Part shown: in pieces, positions 54,052 to 62,838 of the stretch | Layout of the letters: every line of letters begins with the position of its first letter | How positions within the stretch are numbered: the stretch's first letter is position 1 | Origin: JALHSW01 sp963720675 | GTDB lineage: Bacteria > Actinomycetota > Acidimicrobiia > IMCC26256 > PALSA-555 | Assembly (NCBI GenBank): GCA_963720675.1 | Contig: CAVRGH010000010.1 | Coordinates: 2,232,001 to 2,296,000, forward strand | Direction: 5' to 3' | Length of the DNA stretch: 64,000 nucleotides | Notes under the pieces: model-generated | What the model was told of the DNA's origin: nothing | The model's database searches: none | Seen by the model: only the letters and a program-made list of their open reading frames with translations | Program-made: the position numbers and the translations under genes

Positions 54052-54996
54052 ATGGAGATGGAGCGCTTCTGCGCCACCTCTCGGGTCGTGATCGTCGCGG
54101 GCAAGGGCGGTGTCGGCAAGACGACCACGACCGCTGCACTCGCCGTGGCTGCTGCCCGCACGGGCGCGAGCGTGCTGATCGTCGAGGTCGAAGGCAAATC
54201 GGGCCTCGCGGCCGGTTTCGGCGCACCGCCCCTCGAGTACGCGGACGCCGAGTTGCGACCCGGGGTGCGGGCCCGCACGCTCACCCCTGACCGCGCACTG
54301 CTCGAGTACCTCGAGGACCGCGGTCTGCGCCGGATCTCGAAGCGGCTCGTCCGCTCCGGCGCACTCGACGTCGTCGCCACCGCGGTGCCGGGCATGAAGG
54401 ACATCCTCGTGCTCGGGAAGGTGAAGCAGCTGGAGCAGGGTGGCGCGGCCGACCTGATCCTCATCGACGCCCCCGCGGCAGGCCATGCCGTGTCGTTTCT
54501 CATGTCGCCCCGTGGGCTGCTCGACGCCGTGCGCGTCGGCCCGGTGCGCAGCCAGGCGGAGGGCGTCATCGACATGCTCTCCGACCCGGCGCGCTGCCGC
54601 GTGATGATGGTCACGCTCCCCGAGGAGACACCGGTCAACGAGCTCGTCGACACCGCGTTCACGCTCGAGGACCGAGTCGGCGTCCAGCTCGGCCCGGTGG
54701 TGGTGAACGCGATGCCCGCTGAGCTCTCGCTCGCCGGCGCCCTCGCGGCCCAGGACGCCGCAACCGCCGGGGTGGACCTCCCGACGGCCGAGGCCGACGC
54801 GCTCGACGTCGCCGCCGACTTCCGCTCGGAACGGCACCGACTGGCGCAGGAACAGGCCGACGCACTCGCGATGCGGCTCCCACTGCCGCAGCTCCGACTG
54901 CCGTTCCTGTTCAGCGAGATCGGTCCGAACGAGATCGACCTGCTCGCCGACGCACTGGCGGCGGCGGTCGCCGCGATGCCGGCGCCGGGCGCATGA
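54052..54996 (+). CDS. ArsA/Get3-like ATPase, first of pair
   Basis: A 314-aa SIMIBI ATPase. Deviant Walker A is VIVAGKGGVGKTTTTAALA, followed by LIVEVEGKSGLAAGF and LILIDAPAAGHAVSFL. It resembles Rv3679, one half of a paired Get3-like complex in mycobacteria. The frame overlaps the second ATPase by 4 bp (ATGA), so the two are coupled and probably form a heteromer. Confidence 0.9.
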   Translation: MEMERFCATSRVVIVAGKGGVGKTTTTAALAVAAARTGASVLIVEVEGKSGLAAGFGAPPLEYADAELRPGVRARTLTPDRALLEYLEDRGLRRISKRLVRSGALDVVATAVPGMKDILVLGKVKQLEQGGAADLILIDAPAAGHAVSFLMSPRGLLDAVRVGPVRSQAEGVIDMLSDPARCRVMMVTLPEETPVNELVDTAFTLEDRVGVQLGPVVVNAMPAELSLAGALAAQDAATAGVDLPTAEADALDVAADFRSERHRLAQEQADALAMRLPLPQLRLPFLFSEIGPNEIDLLADALAAAVAAMPAPGA

Positions 54997-56141
54997 CCGA
55001 GACGTTGGCGGGCCTCGTCGCCGACGAACACGTCCTGGTCTGCTGCGGCACCGGCGGCGTCGGCAAGACGACCGTGTCCGCGGTCTTGGCGCTCGCGGCG
55101 GCACGGACGGGCCGGAACGCGGTGGTCGTGACGATCGACCCCGCCAAGCGCCTCGCCGACACCCTCGGGCTCGAGGAGCTGGGGAACGTCGCGCACGAGA
55201 TCCCGCGGGCCCGCTGGGACACCGACGGTACGGCAGTCGCCGGCGGACGGCTCTCCGCACTGATGCTCGACACCCGCTCGACGTTCGACGAGCTCGTGCG
55301 CACCTACGCCGACGACGCCGACCAGGCCGGGCGGATCCTCGACAACCGCTTCTACCGCAACATCGCCGGCGCCCTCTCGGGGACCCAGGAGTACATGGCG
55401 ATGGAGAAGCTCCACGAGCTGCACGAGCAGGGTGGGTACGACCTGATCGTGATCGACACGCCGCCCACGCGCCACGCACTCGACTTCCTCGACGCACCGG
55501 CCCGGCTGACCCGCCTGCTCGACAACCGCATCTTCCGGTTCCTCATGATGCCGACTCGTCCGTACATGCGCGCCGCGGGCGTGGCGGTGCAGACGTTCTT
55601 CCGTACGGTGGGCCGCGTCGTGGGCACCGAGGTCATCGACGACGTGGTCGCGTTCTTCCGAGCCTTCGAAGGCATGGAGCAGGGGTTCCGCGATCGCGCC
55701 GCGAGCGTGACGACGCTGCTCGCCGCCGCCGACACGTCCTTCGTGCTCGTGACGTCGCCACGGCGTGACGCGGTCCAAGAGGCAGAGTTCTTCGCGTCGC
55801 GTCTGCGGGAGACCGGGCTCAGCGTCGGAGCCCTCGTGGTGAACCGGGTCCACCCGACGTTCGCGACCACGGAGGAGGTCGGTGCCATGCGGGACCGCGC
55901 GAACGACCTCCTCGGCCGGGCAAGCACCGGTGCGGATCCCACGGCGCGCGCCGCCGCCGGCCGTCTCGCCGATCGGTTCGAGAACCTCGCCGACTACTCC
56001 TCCCTCGGCGCGCGCGAACGGGCGCAGCTCGCCGACACCGGGCAGGGCATCGGAGCGGCGACCGTCGTCTACGTGCCGTCGCTGGCGCACGACATCGTCG
56101 ACTTCGCCGCCCTGGACGCGGTCGCGGAGCACCTGGCCTGA
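54993..56141 (+). CDS. ArsA/Get3-like ATPase, second of pair
   Basis: A 382-aa SIMIBI ATPase with VLVCCGTGGVGKTTVSAVLA, the A-loop VVTIDPAKRLADTLG and LIVIDTPPTRHALDFLDAP. It corresponds to Rv3680. Walker A Gly-Gly-Val-Gly-Lys-Thr is complete, in contrast to some pseudo-ATPase partners. Family roles are tail-anchored protein or metalloid handling; mycobacterial work links this pair to metabolite stress, as I recall. The start ATG overlaps the first gene by 4 bp. Confidence 0.9.
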   Translation: MTETLAGLVADEHVLVCCGTGGVGKTTVSAVLALAAARTGRNAVVVTIDPAKRLADTLGLEELGNVAHEIPRARWDTDGTAVAGGRLSALMLDTRSTFDELVRTYADDADQAGRILDNRFYRNIAGALSGTQEYMAMEKLHELHEQGGYDLIVIDTPPTRHALDFLDAPARLTRLLDNRIFRFLMMPTRPYMRAAGVAVQTFFRTVGRVVGTEVIDDVVAFFRAFEGMEQGFRDRAASVTTLLAAADTSFVLVTSPRRDAVQEAEFFASRLRETGLSVGALVVNRVHPTFATTEEVGAMRDRANDLLGRASTGADPTARAAAGRLADRFENLADYSSLGARERAQLADTGQGIGAATVVYVPSLAHDIVDFAALDAVAEHLA

Positions 56142-56166
56142 AGTCCGGCCGCTAGTGTCGGCGCCG

Positions 56167-56544
56167 ATGAAGATCCTCGTTGCCGCCGATGGCGCCTGGG
56201 TACGTGACCAGGTGCGCGCCGCCCTCGTGGGCCCGGACCAGGACGTGATCGAGGTCACCCGGGGTCAGGACGTGCGGGAGGCGGTCAAGCAGCACGAGCC
56301 CTCTCTGGTGATCCTCGACATGCAGATCGCCAACCAGGGCGGCATCGCCACCGCCATCGACCTCCACCTCGAGGAGTCGGCCGACCGGCTCCCCCATGTG
56401 CCGGTGCTGCTGCTCCTCGACCGCGAGCACGACCGATTCCTCGCGAAGCGGGCTGCCGCCGAGGCCGAGCTCGTGAAGCCGGTCGACCCGGGCACGCTGC
56501 GGCGCACGGTCAAGCGCCTGGTTGGCGACCCGCTCCCCGCCTGA
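56167..56544 (+). CDS. Stand-alone response regulator receiver domain
   Basis: A 125-aa CheY-like protein from ATG 56167. Phosphoacceptor Asp is in LVILDMQIANQGG (about residue 51), the conserved Lys is in AELVKPVDPGTLRRTV. There is no output domain and no kinase gene nearby. Spacing of 25 bp from the ArsA-like pair suggests cotranscription. Output partner unknown. Confidence 0.87.
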   Translation: MKILVAADGAWVRDQVRAALVGPDQDVIEVTRGQDVREAVKQHEPSLVILDMQIANQGGIATAIDLHLEESADRLPHVPVLLLLDREHDRFLAKRAAAEAELVKPVDPGTLRRTVKRLVGDPLPA

Positions 56545-56617
56545 TCACCGCAGCCGGTCGGACTCGCCTCCCCCAGGGTGGATTCGGGGGTCCGACGACT
56601 ACAGTGAGCGGCTCGAA

Positions 56618-56694
56618 CGGGCTGTGGCGCAGCTTGGCAGCGCGCTTCGTTCGGGACGAAGAGGTCCCGGGTTCAAATCCCGGCAGCCCGACCA
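56618..56694 (+). tRNA. tRNA-Pro (anticodon CGG)
   Basis: A 77-nt tRNA with acceptor CGGGCTG/CAGCCCG, D arm GGCGCAGCTTGGCAGCGC, anticodon arm CTTCG-TTCGGGA-CGAAG (CGG reads CCG proline codons), T arm CCGGG-TTCAAAT-CCCGG, and encoded CCA (56692-56694). A TACAGT box at 56600-56605 is a plausible -10 element. Confidence 0.96.
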
Positions 56695-56702
56695 GCACGA
56701 CG

Positions 56703-56728
56703 ACGGCCCGGCCTCGTGGCCGGGCCGT
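56703..56728. terminator. Bidirectional terminator hairpin after tRNA-Pro
   Basis: ACGGCCCGGCC (56703-56713) pairs perfectly with GGCCGGGCCGT (56718-56728) around a TCGT tetraloop. It lies 8 bp after the tRNA and 6 bp before the stop of the opposing secreted-protein gene, so it serves both. Confidence 0.8.
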
Positions 56729-56734
56729 GACGCG

Positions 56735-57838
56735 TCAGCCCGTGAAGGTGATCGGCGCCGAGATGACGCAGCGCAGCGGCTCGATCGCCAGGGCCTCCGG
56801 GATGAAGTCGTCCTCGGGCGCCTGGATGATCGGCACGCCTGTCGCGTTGATCGGGTCCCCACCCGCGGGGTTGATCGTGTCGAGCGTGGGCCCCTGGCCG
56901 GCGGTGTGGATCGCCCAGAACTTGCCCGAGGCGTCGAAGTCGAGCCCGGTGATGTAGTCGGGGCTGACGGTCCCGATCTCGGTTGCGCTTCCGGAGCCGA
57001 TGTCGAGCGTGCCGATGACCGCGCTCTGAGCCTGGTTCGACGTGTGCTCCAGATACGTGGCGTCGCAGCTCGAGGCCAGTCCCGAGACGTACTCGTTCGA
57101 GATGGTCGGTCCCACCAGGGTCGCGTTCTGGGGTTGGCCCGGATCGGCGATGTGGTACAGGCAGAAGGTGAACACGCCACCGGGCGAGCACTGCGCGTCG
57201 AAGCCGACGCCGTCGTCGGCCGCGACCTCGACGAACAGGCGACCGAGCCGGTCGAACGTGATGCCGCCCTGCGGGGCCTCGCCGAAGCCACCGATCGACG
57301 AGAACGTCCCGATCTGGCCGACCACGGTGGCCGCACCGGTCGCGGTGTCGAAGCGCACGAGCTCGCTGATCGGCTCCCGGTTGGCCTCGCCGCCGAGGAG
57401 GCCGTAGAGGGTGCCGTCGGGTGCGAACGCCAGGTCGCCGGCGCACGCCTCTGGGCTCGGGGTGGCGGGGAGCACGGTCTCCACGCCGGTGGCCAGATCG
57501 ATCGTGGCGAGGGCGCAGACCAGGTCGGTCTGCGCGGCCTGCGCTCCGTCGCCGAGCGTCGCGCCGGAGAGGTCCGGCGCCGGAAGCGACTGCTGCGGGG
57601 CGTCGGTGGAGGTCGTCGTGGTCGGGTCGGCGTCGGGCGCGACGTCGGGGATCGAGGCGTCGAGCGTCCCGATGTAGATCACGGTGTACGCGATCGTCGC
57701 CGGCCCTGGCGCGGGCCGCGCGACCGAAGCCTCGGCCAGGGGGGCGACCCCGATCCCACCGGCGCCGATGGCCGATGCTGCCGCCAGGGCCGCGACCGCC
57801 GCTACCGACCGCCGCGCAGACACCGCGAATCCCCGCAT
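56735..57838 (-). CDS. Exported hypothetical protein, probable beta-propeller
   Basis: A 367-aa protein from ATG 57838, preceded by GGAG. A signal peptide (RRSVAAVAALAAASAIGAGG...) and a Thr-rich linker (DADPTTTTSTDAPQQ) precede repeated strands with propeller-like phrases: LATIDLATGVETVLPA, LAFAPDGTLYGLLGGE, LVRFDTATGAATVVGQIG and ITGLDFDASGKFWAIHT. This suggests a four- to seven-bladed propeller, similar to DUF4394/SdiA-like secreted proteins. Cysteines may form disulfides. Function unknown. Confidence 0.75.
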   Translation of the reverse strand: MRGFAVSARRSVAAVAALAAASAIGAGGIGVAPLAEASVARPAPGPATIAYTVIYIGTLDASIPDVAPDADPTTTTSTDAPQQSLPAPDLSGATLGDGAQAAQTDLVCALATIDLATGVETVLPATPSPEACAGDLAFAPDGTLYGLLGGEANREPISELVRFDTATGAATVVGQIGTFSSIGGFGEAPQGGITFDRLGRLFVEVAADDGVGFDAQCSPGGVFTFCLYHIADPGQPQNATLVGPTISNEYVSGLASSCDATYLEHTSNQAQSAVIGTLDIGSGSATEIGTVSPDYITGLDFDASGKFWAIHTAGQGPTLDTINPAGGDPINATGVPIIQAPEDDFIPEALAIEPLRCVISAPITFTG

Positions 57839-57946
57839 CGACTCCAACTCTCGCCCGGACGGGTCGCACGATCGACCCGCGATTCGAGCAACCTAGTGCG
57901 CGGGACCACGCGGTGGGAGGGTGCAGGCCTCCGCTGAGCAGGGAGC

Positions 57947-58972
57947 TCAGACGAGCAGGAGCTCGGCGAGCTGCACCGCGTTGAGCGCGGCGCCCTTGCG
58001 GAGGTTGTCGCCGGTGACCCAGAGGTTGAGGGTGTTGGCCTGCGACGGGTCCTCACGCACCCGACCGACGAGCACCGGGTCGATCCCCGCGCCCTCGAGC
58101 GCCGTCGGTGAGCCCCCACCGCCGTCGACGAGCTCGACCCCGGGCGCGGCGTCGAGCAGCGCGACCGCGTCGGCGAGCGGCAGTGGCCGCTCGAGCTCGA
58201 CGTTCGCAGTCATCGCGTGCCCGACGTAGACCGGGACCCGCACACACGTGCCGCTCACGCGGAGCTCGGGGGCGTGGAGGATCTTGCGGCTCTCGTGGAC
58301 CAGCTTCCACTCCTCCGACGTGTAGCCCTGCTCCCGGATCGAGCCGGCGAGCGGGATGACGTTGCCGGCGATGGGTCGGTCCCACACCTCGCCGGGCTCG
58401 AGCGCACCGGGGACGACTGCGGCTCGGCGCAGCATCTCCTCCTCGCCCGCCCACTTCGTCCACTGGCCGGCGAGCTCGTCCAGCCCGGCCTGGCCCGCGC
58501 CGGAGACCGACTGGTACGTGGAGACCACGAGGCGTTCGATGCCGGCCGCGCGGTGCAGCGGCGCGAGCGCCGTGACGAGCACCATCGTCGTGCAGTTCGG
58601 GCACGAGACGATTCCCTTGGGCAGGTCACGCACGTCGTCGGGGTTCACCTCGGCGACCACGAGCGGGACCTCGGGGTCCATCCGGAACGCCGCCGAGTTG
58701 TCGACGACCTTCGCTCCGGCCGCCGCGGCCTTCGGAGCCCACTCCAGCGCGAGGTCGTCCTCGACGTCGATCACGACCAGGTCGAGGCCGTCGAAGCAGC
58801 CGTCGCGCAGCACCTCGCACGAGACCTCGCGCATGTTGAACGCGAGCTTGCGTCCTTCGGACCGCGGCGAGGCGTACACGCGCAGCTCGTCGACCGGGAA
58901 GGCCCGCTCTTCGAGGATCCGGAGCATCTCGGTCCCGACCAGGCCGGTCGCGCCGATGATGCCGACGTTCAC
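57947..58972 (-). CDS. asd: Aspartate-semialdehyde dehydrogenase
   Basis: A 341-aa enzyme reducing aspartyl phosphate to aspartate semialdehyde for lysine, DAP, threonine and methionine. NADP-binding is seen in VGIIGATGLVGTEMLRIL, the catalytic Cys in GIVSCPNCTTM, and active-site blocks in STYQSVSGAGQAGLDEL and VSGTCVRVPVYVGHA. Start ATG 58972 overlaps the lysC stop by 4 bp, the usual ask-asd coupling. Confidence 0.97.
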   Translation of the reverse strand: MNVGIIGATGLVGTEMLRILEERAFPVDELRVYASPRSEGRKLAFNMREVSCEVLRDGCFDGLDLVVIDVEDDLALEWAPKAAAAGAKVVDNSAAFRMDPEVPLVVAEVNPDDVRDLPKGIVSCPNCTTMVLVTALAPLHRAAGIERLVVSTYQSVSGAGQAGLDELAGQWTKWAGEEEMLRRAAVVPGALEPGEVWDRPIAGNVIPLAGSIREQGYTSEEWKLVHESRKILHAPELRVSGTCVRVPVYVGHAMTANVELERPLPLADAVALLDAAPGVELVDGGGGSPTALEGAGIDPVLVGRVREDPSQANTLNLWVTGDNLRKGAALNAVQLAELLLV

Positions 58973-60192
58973 GATGGTTCCTCACCGAGGTCGAAGGCGT
59001 GGTGGAGCACGCGCACGGCGCGCTCGACGTCGTCGGACGCGACCACGCACGAGATCCGGATCGACGACGTGGAGATCATCTCGATGTTGACGTGCTCGTT
59101 CGCGAGCGTCTCGAACATCGTCGCCGCGACGCCGGGATGGGTCTTCATGCCCGCCCCGACGAGCGAGACCCGTCCGATGTTCTCGTCGGCCGTGTACCCG
59201 CTCGCCTCGAGGTCATCGACGACCTGCTCGCAGACCTTCTGCGTGCGAGCGACGTCGTCCTTCGGCACGGTGAAGGAGATGTCGGTGTGCCCTTCGGTCG
59301 ACACGTTCTGCACGATCATGTCGACGTTCACCGAGTCGTCCGCGAGCGCGCGGAACAGGCGCGCGGCGATGCCGGGCCGGTCGGGCACCTGCGTGATCGT
59401 GATCTTCGCCTCGCTCGAGTCGTGGGTGACGCCCGAGATGATCGCGTGCTCCATGACCTCGTCCTCCTGTACGACCCACGTGCCCGGCTCCCACGAGAAG
59501 CTCGAGCGCACGTGGACCGGCACTCCGTGGTTCCGCGCGAACTCGACCGACCGCAGCGCCAGCACGCGCCCGCCCGTCGCCGCCATGTCGAGCATCTCCT
59601 CGTACGAGACGCGCGCGAGCTTGCGGGCGTTCGGCACGACGCGCGGATCCGCCGTGTAGATGCCCGCCACGTCCGTGTAGATCTCGCAGACCTCCGCCTC
59701 GAGCGCCGCCGCGAGCGCGACCGCCGTCGTGTCGGAGCCGCCGCGGCCGAGCGTCGTGATGTCGGAGGTCGTCGAGACGCCCTGGAACCCCGCGACGACA
59801 GCGATCGAGCCGTCGGCAACCGACTCACGGAGCCGATCGGCCTTGACCTCGAGGATCTTGGCCTTGCGGTGCGCGGTGTCCGTGAGGATCCCGGCCTGGG
59901 AGCCGGTGAAGCTGACGGCGTGCTCGCCCCGGTCGATGATCGCCATGCAGAGGAGCGCGATCGAGATCCGCTCACCCGCGGTGAGGAGCATGTCCATCTC
60001 GCGCCCGCTCGGGACGGTCGAGACCTCGTGGGCGAGGCGCTCGAGGTCGTCGGTGGTCTTGCCCATCGCGGAGACGACGACCACGACGTCCTGGCCGGAC
60101 CGACGGGTCGCCACGATGTGGTCGGCGACCGCCTTGATCCGATCGGGGTCGGCCACGGAGGTGCCGCCGTACTTCTGCACGACGAGGCTCAC
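58969..60192 (-). CDS. lysC: Aspartate kinase
   Basis: A 407-aa aspartokinase, first step of the aspartate pathway. GTG 60192 gives MSLVVQKYGGTSVADPDRIK. The kinase domain has KYGGTS, TTLGRGGSDTTAVALAAAL and the catalytic region DVAGIYTADPR; two ACT domains follow (ITITQVPDRPGIAARLF; VSLVGAGMKTHPGVAATMFETL), implying feedback control by lysine/threonine. The frame extends to 60276 without a start signal. Operon with asd. Confidence 0.97.
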   Translation of the reverse strand: MSLVVQKYGGTSVADPDRIKAVADHIVATRRSGQDVVVVVSAMGKTTDDLERLAHEVSTVPSGREMDMLLTAGERISIALLCMAIIDRGEHAVSFTGSQAGILTDTAHRKAKILEVKADRLRESVADGSIAVVAGFQGVSTTSDITTLGRGGSDTTAVALAAALEAEVCEIYTDVAGIYTADPRVVPNARKLARVSYEEMLDMAATGGRVLALRSVEFARNHGVPVHVRSSFSWEPGTWVVQEDEVMEHAIISGVTHDSSEAKITITQVPDRPGIAARLFRALADDSVNVDMIVQNVSTEGHTDISFTVPKDDVARTQKVCEQVVDDLEASGYTADENIGRVSLVGAGMKTHPGVAATMFETLANEHVNIEMISTSSIRISCVVASDDVERAVRVLHHAFDLGEEPS

Positions 60193-60281
60193 GCCCACCG
60201 ATGGTACCGGCGGGGTCATCCTCGGCAGCGATCGTTTGCCGGACTGCACCTCGGCACCACCCCGCCATAGACTCACCGGCC

Positions 60282-61040
60282 GTGTCCAAGGCCAACAAGC
60301 GAGAGCGTCAGCGCCAGAACCGCGAGCAGCGTCGCGAGTACGAGGAGAAGCTCGCGAAGCGACGCCGGATGTGGAAGACGGGGCGCACCTTCGCCATCAT
60401 CGCGGTCCCGATCATCATCGTCGGGGCCGTCCTGAGCATCACGAACAGCGGCGACGACGGCAAGAGCTCGACGACCAAGCTGTCGGCGCCGAAGCAGACG
60501 ATCGACCCCAACCAGGCCTACTCGGCGACGATCGACACGACCGAGGGGCCGATCGAGATCGCGATCGCCGCCCAGCAGTACCCCAAGTCGGCGAACAACT
60601 TCGTCTACCTCGCGAACAAGGGCTTCTACGACGGGCTCGACTTCATCCGGGCATCGACGAGCCTCGGCGTGATCCAGACCGGCAGCTCCAACAACACGAC
60701 TTCCGGCGGTGGCCCCGGCTACACGGTCCAGGCCGAGGTGCCGACCGATTCGCCCGCCTACCCCGTCGGCACGGTCGCGTGGGCCAAGACCGGCGCGGAG
60801 CCCGCGGGGACGGCCGGCTCGCAGTTCTTCATCGTCACCGGGGCCGGCGCGGCGTCGCTCCCCCCCGACTACGCAGTCATCGGCACGGTGACCAGCGGCC
60901 AAGACGTCGCGACGGCAATCGAGCAGCTCGCGCCCGCCAGCGGTGACGGCCCCCTCACCAAGAAGGTGAAGATGAAGAAGGTGACGATCACCACCAAGGG
61001 GATCGTGCCGCCCTCGACGACGGCCTCCAGCACGCCGTAG
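60282..61040 (+). CDS. Membrane-anchored cyclophilin-type peptidyl-prolyl isomerase
   Basis: A 252-aa protein from GTG 60282: basic cytoplasmic N-terminus (KANKRERQRQNREQRR), one helix (RTFAIIAVPIIIVGAVLSI) and a cyclophilin domain. Typical parts are ANNFVYLANKGFYDGLDFIR, GGGPGYTVQAE, and GTVAWAKTGAEPAGTAGSQFFIVTG. The usual active-site Arg-His context (FHR) reads FIRAS here, so catalysis may be weak. A Thr/Ser-rich tail closes the protein. Divergent from lysC. Confidence 0.88.
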   Translation: MSKANKRERQRQNREQRREYEEKLAKRRRMWKTGRTFAIIAVPIIIVGAVLSITNSGDDGKSSTTKLSAPKQTIDPNQAYSATIDTTEGPIEIAIAAQQYPKSANNFVYLANKGFYDGLDFIRASTSLGVIQTGSSNNTTSGGGPGYTVQAEVPTDSPAYPVGTVAWAKTGAEPAGTAGSQFFIVTGAGAASLPPDYAVIGTVTSGQDVATAIEQLAPASGDGPLTKKVKMKKVTITTKGIVPPSTTASSTP

Positions 61041-61055
61041 CGCTCCGACCGGCTG

Positions 61056-61092
61056 CGGACTGCCGGCAGTCAGCGGGCCTTCCGGCAGTCCG
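61056..61092. terminator. Inverted-repeat hairpin between convergent genes, with CGGCAGTC repeats
   Basis: CGGACTGCCGG (61056-61066) pairs with CCGGCAGTCCG (61082-61092). The core also contains the perfect 14-bp palindrome GACTGCCGGCAGTC, and CGGCAGTC recurs three times between 61065 and 61115 with GCGGGCCT between copies. It sits between the cyclophilin and the opposing S51 peptidase gene. Confidence 0.55.
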
Positions 61093-61098
61093 CGGGCC

Positions 61099-61800
61099 TC
61101 ACGGCAGTCCGGTGATCGCGGCGCCGGCACGGTGCTCGGTCGATGCCTTGCCGTCGTAGACGCTGACGCTCCCCGCGCCCGCGACACGCCACGCGCCCGA
61201 GGGATCGCGGATCAACGCGGTCTGCTCGTCGACGCCGACGAGCTTCGCTGACGCCGGCAGGAGGTCGATCGACCGTTCCCGCAGGTGGGTTGCCGCGGTG
61301 CCGTGATACGGGAAGACCGCCATGTCGCCGACGACGCCGAGCCCCACGGTGTACGCACCGCCGCGTGGATCCACCATCGGGTCGCACACGAGCGTCGCGC
61401 CGGCGCCGGACGCGGCCAGCACGCCACCCGCGTGGTACGACGCGAGGATCGCATCCCACAGCAGCGACGCCTTGAGCACCGACCGGAGGTGCAGTGGCGA
61501 CCCGTCGGCCAGGTAGACGACCCGGGCCCGCCGCACGGGCTCGACGATCTTCGGGTCCTCGGCCTCGGCGCGGTGCAGCACCATGATCGGCCTCACCTTC
61601 GCCCCGAGCCCCTCGAAGTAGGTCGTCGCACGCTCGATCACACGATCCGGGTGCTCGTAGGCCGCGGCCGACGGCACCACGACCACCTCCTTCGCACCGG
61701 CCGCCTCGAGCAGCTCGGCGTCGAAGCCGGCGCACCCCGGACCCCACTCGCCGCCACCCACCAGCGCGAGCGTTCCCACGGCACCCTGACGAGCGCTCAT
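61099..61800 (-). CDS. Peptidase S51 / cyanophycinase-like protein
   Basis: A 233-aa Type 1 glutamine amidotransferase-like protein. GTLALVGGGEW is the glycine-rich opening, and the nucleophile Ser lies in VLAASGAGATLV (GAASAGA-like block). VVYLADGSPLHLRSVLK fits the family's 'GGD' loop. Relatives include cyanophycinases and alpha-aspartyl dipeptidase; length matches the short forms. No cyanophycin synthetase is in the window, so substrate is open. Confidence 0.82.
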   Translation of the reverse strand: MSARQGAVGTLALVGGGEWGPGCAGFDAELLEAAGAKEVVVVPSAAAYEHPDRVIERATTYFEGLGAKVRPIMVLHRAEAEDPKIVEPVRRARVVYLADGSPLHLRSVLKASLLWDAILASYHAGGVLAASGAGATLVCDPMVDPRGGAYTVGLGVVGDMAVFPYHGTAATHLRERSIDLLPASAKLVGVDEQTALIRDPSGAWRVAGAGSVSVYDGKASTEHRAGAAITGLP

Positions 61801-61949
61801 GCAGCGACTCCCATTCGCAACGGCGTGATCGGGCCGGCGTGGAGCCGTTCGAAGCCCGACATCGGGGCGAGCCTACCGACCCGACCCTCGGTACCTACCG
61901 AGCGGTAACCTGCTGCGCTCGGACAGCCAGATCAGGAGGCGGACACGCG

Positions 61950-62807
61950 ATGACGGTCAAGCGGGTGGGAGTGGTCGGCTCCGGGATCATGGGCTCCGGG
62001 GTCGCCGAGGTGGCGGCCAAGGCGGGCTTCGAGGTCGTGCTCCGCAGCCGGACCCAGGCGTCGGCCGACGCGATGGTGGCCGGGCTCGAGAAGTCGCTCG
62101 CGAAGCAGGTCGACCGGGGGAAGCTCGAAGACGCGGAGCGCACCGCGGTGCTCGGCCGCGTCCGCGCGGTCAGCGACCTCGGTGAGCTCGCCGAGTGCGA
62201 CCTCGTGCTCGAGTCCATCGTCGAAGACCTGCCCGCGAAGCAGCACCTGTTCACCGACCTCGACCGGATCTGCGGGGACACGACGATCCTCGCGACGAAC
62301 ACCTCCACGCTCCCGGTCGTCGAGATGGCGATGCAGACCGGGCGACCCGACAAGGTCTGCGGCATCCACTTCTTCAACCCCGCGCCCGCGATGGCCCTGG
62401 TCGAGGTCGTTCGGGCGATCACGTCGTCCGACGAGACGATCACCGAGGCTCGCGCCTTCGCCGAAGCGTGCGGCAAGACGGTGGTCGACGTCCGTGATCA
62501 GGCCGGGTTCATCGTGAACGCGCTCCTCTTCCCGTACCTCAACAACGCGGTGCGGTTGCTCGACGCCGGGGTCGCGACGCGCGACGGCATCGACGCCGCG
62601 ATGAAGGGTGGCTGCAACTTCCCGATGGGCCCGCTCGAGCTGCTCGACCTCGTCGGTCTCGACACGAGCCTGGCGATCCTCGATGCCCTGTACGACGAGT
62701 TCAAGGACCCGAACTACGCACCGGCCCCCCTGCTCAAGCGGATGGTCAGCGCGGAGCGCTTCGGGCGGAAGTCCGGCGCCGGCTTCTACGACTACGCGAA
62801 GAAGTGA
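61950..62807 (+). CDS. 3-hydroxybutyryl-CoA (3-hydroxyacyl-CoA) dehydrogenase
   Basis: A 285-aa NAD(P)-dependent enzyme for beta-oxidation or butanoate/PHB-type metabolism. ATG 61950 follows AGGAGG. The N-terminal Rossmann motif is VGVVGSGIMGSGVAEVAAKAG; the catalytic His is in GIHFFNPAPAMALVEVV; the C-terminal dimerisation domain has DQAGFIVNALLFPYLNNAVRL and NFPMGPLELLDLVGLD. Compare mycobacterial FadB2. Confidence 0.95.
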   Translation: MTVKRVGVVGSGIMGSGVAEVAAKAGFEVVLRSRTQASADAMVAGLEKSLAKQVDRGKLEDAERTAVLGRVRAVSDLGELAECDLVLESIVEDLPAKQHLFTDLDRICGDTTILATNTSTLPVVEMAMQTGRPDKVCGIHFFNPAPAMALVEVVRAITSSDETITEARAFAEACGKTVVDVRDQAGFIVNALLFPYLNNAVRLLDAGVATRDGIDAAMKGGCNFPMGPLELLDLVGLDTSLAILDALYDEFKDPNYAPAPLLKRMVSAERFGRKSGAGFYDYAKK

Positions 62808-62838
62808 GCCCGATCCGGTAGCCGAGGTCCTGGTTACC

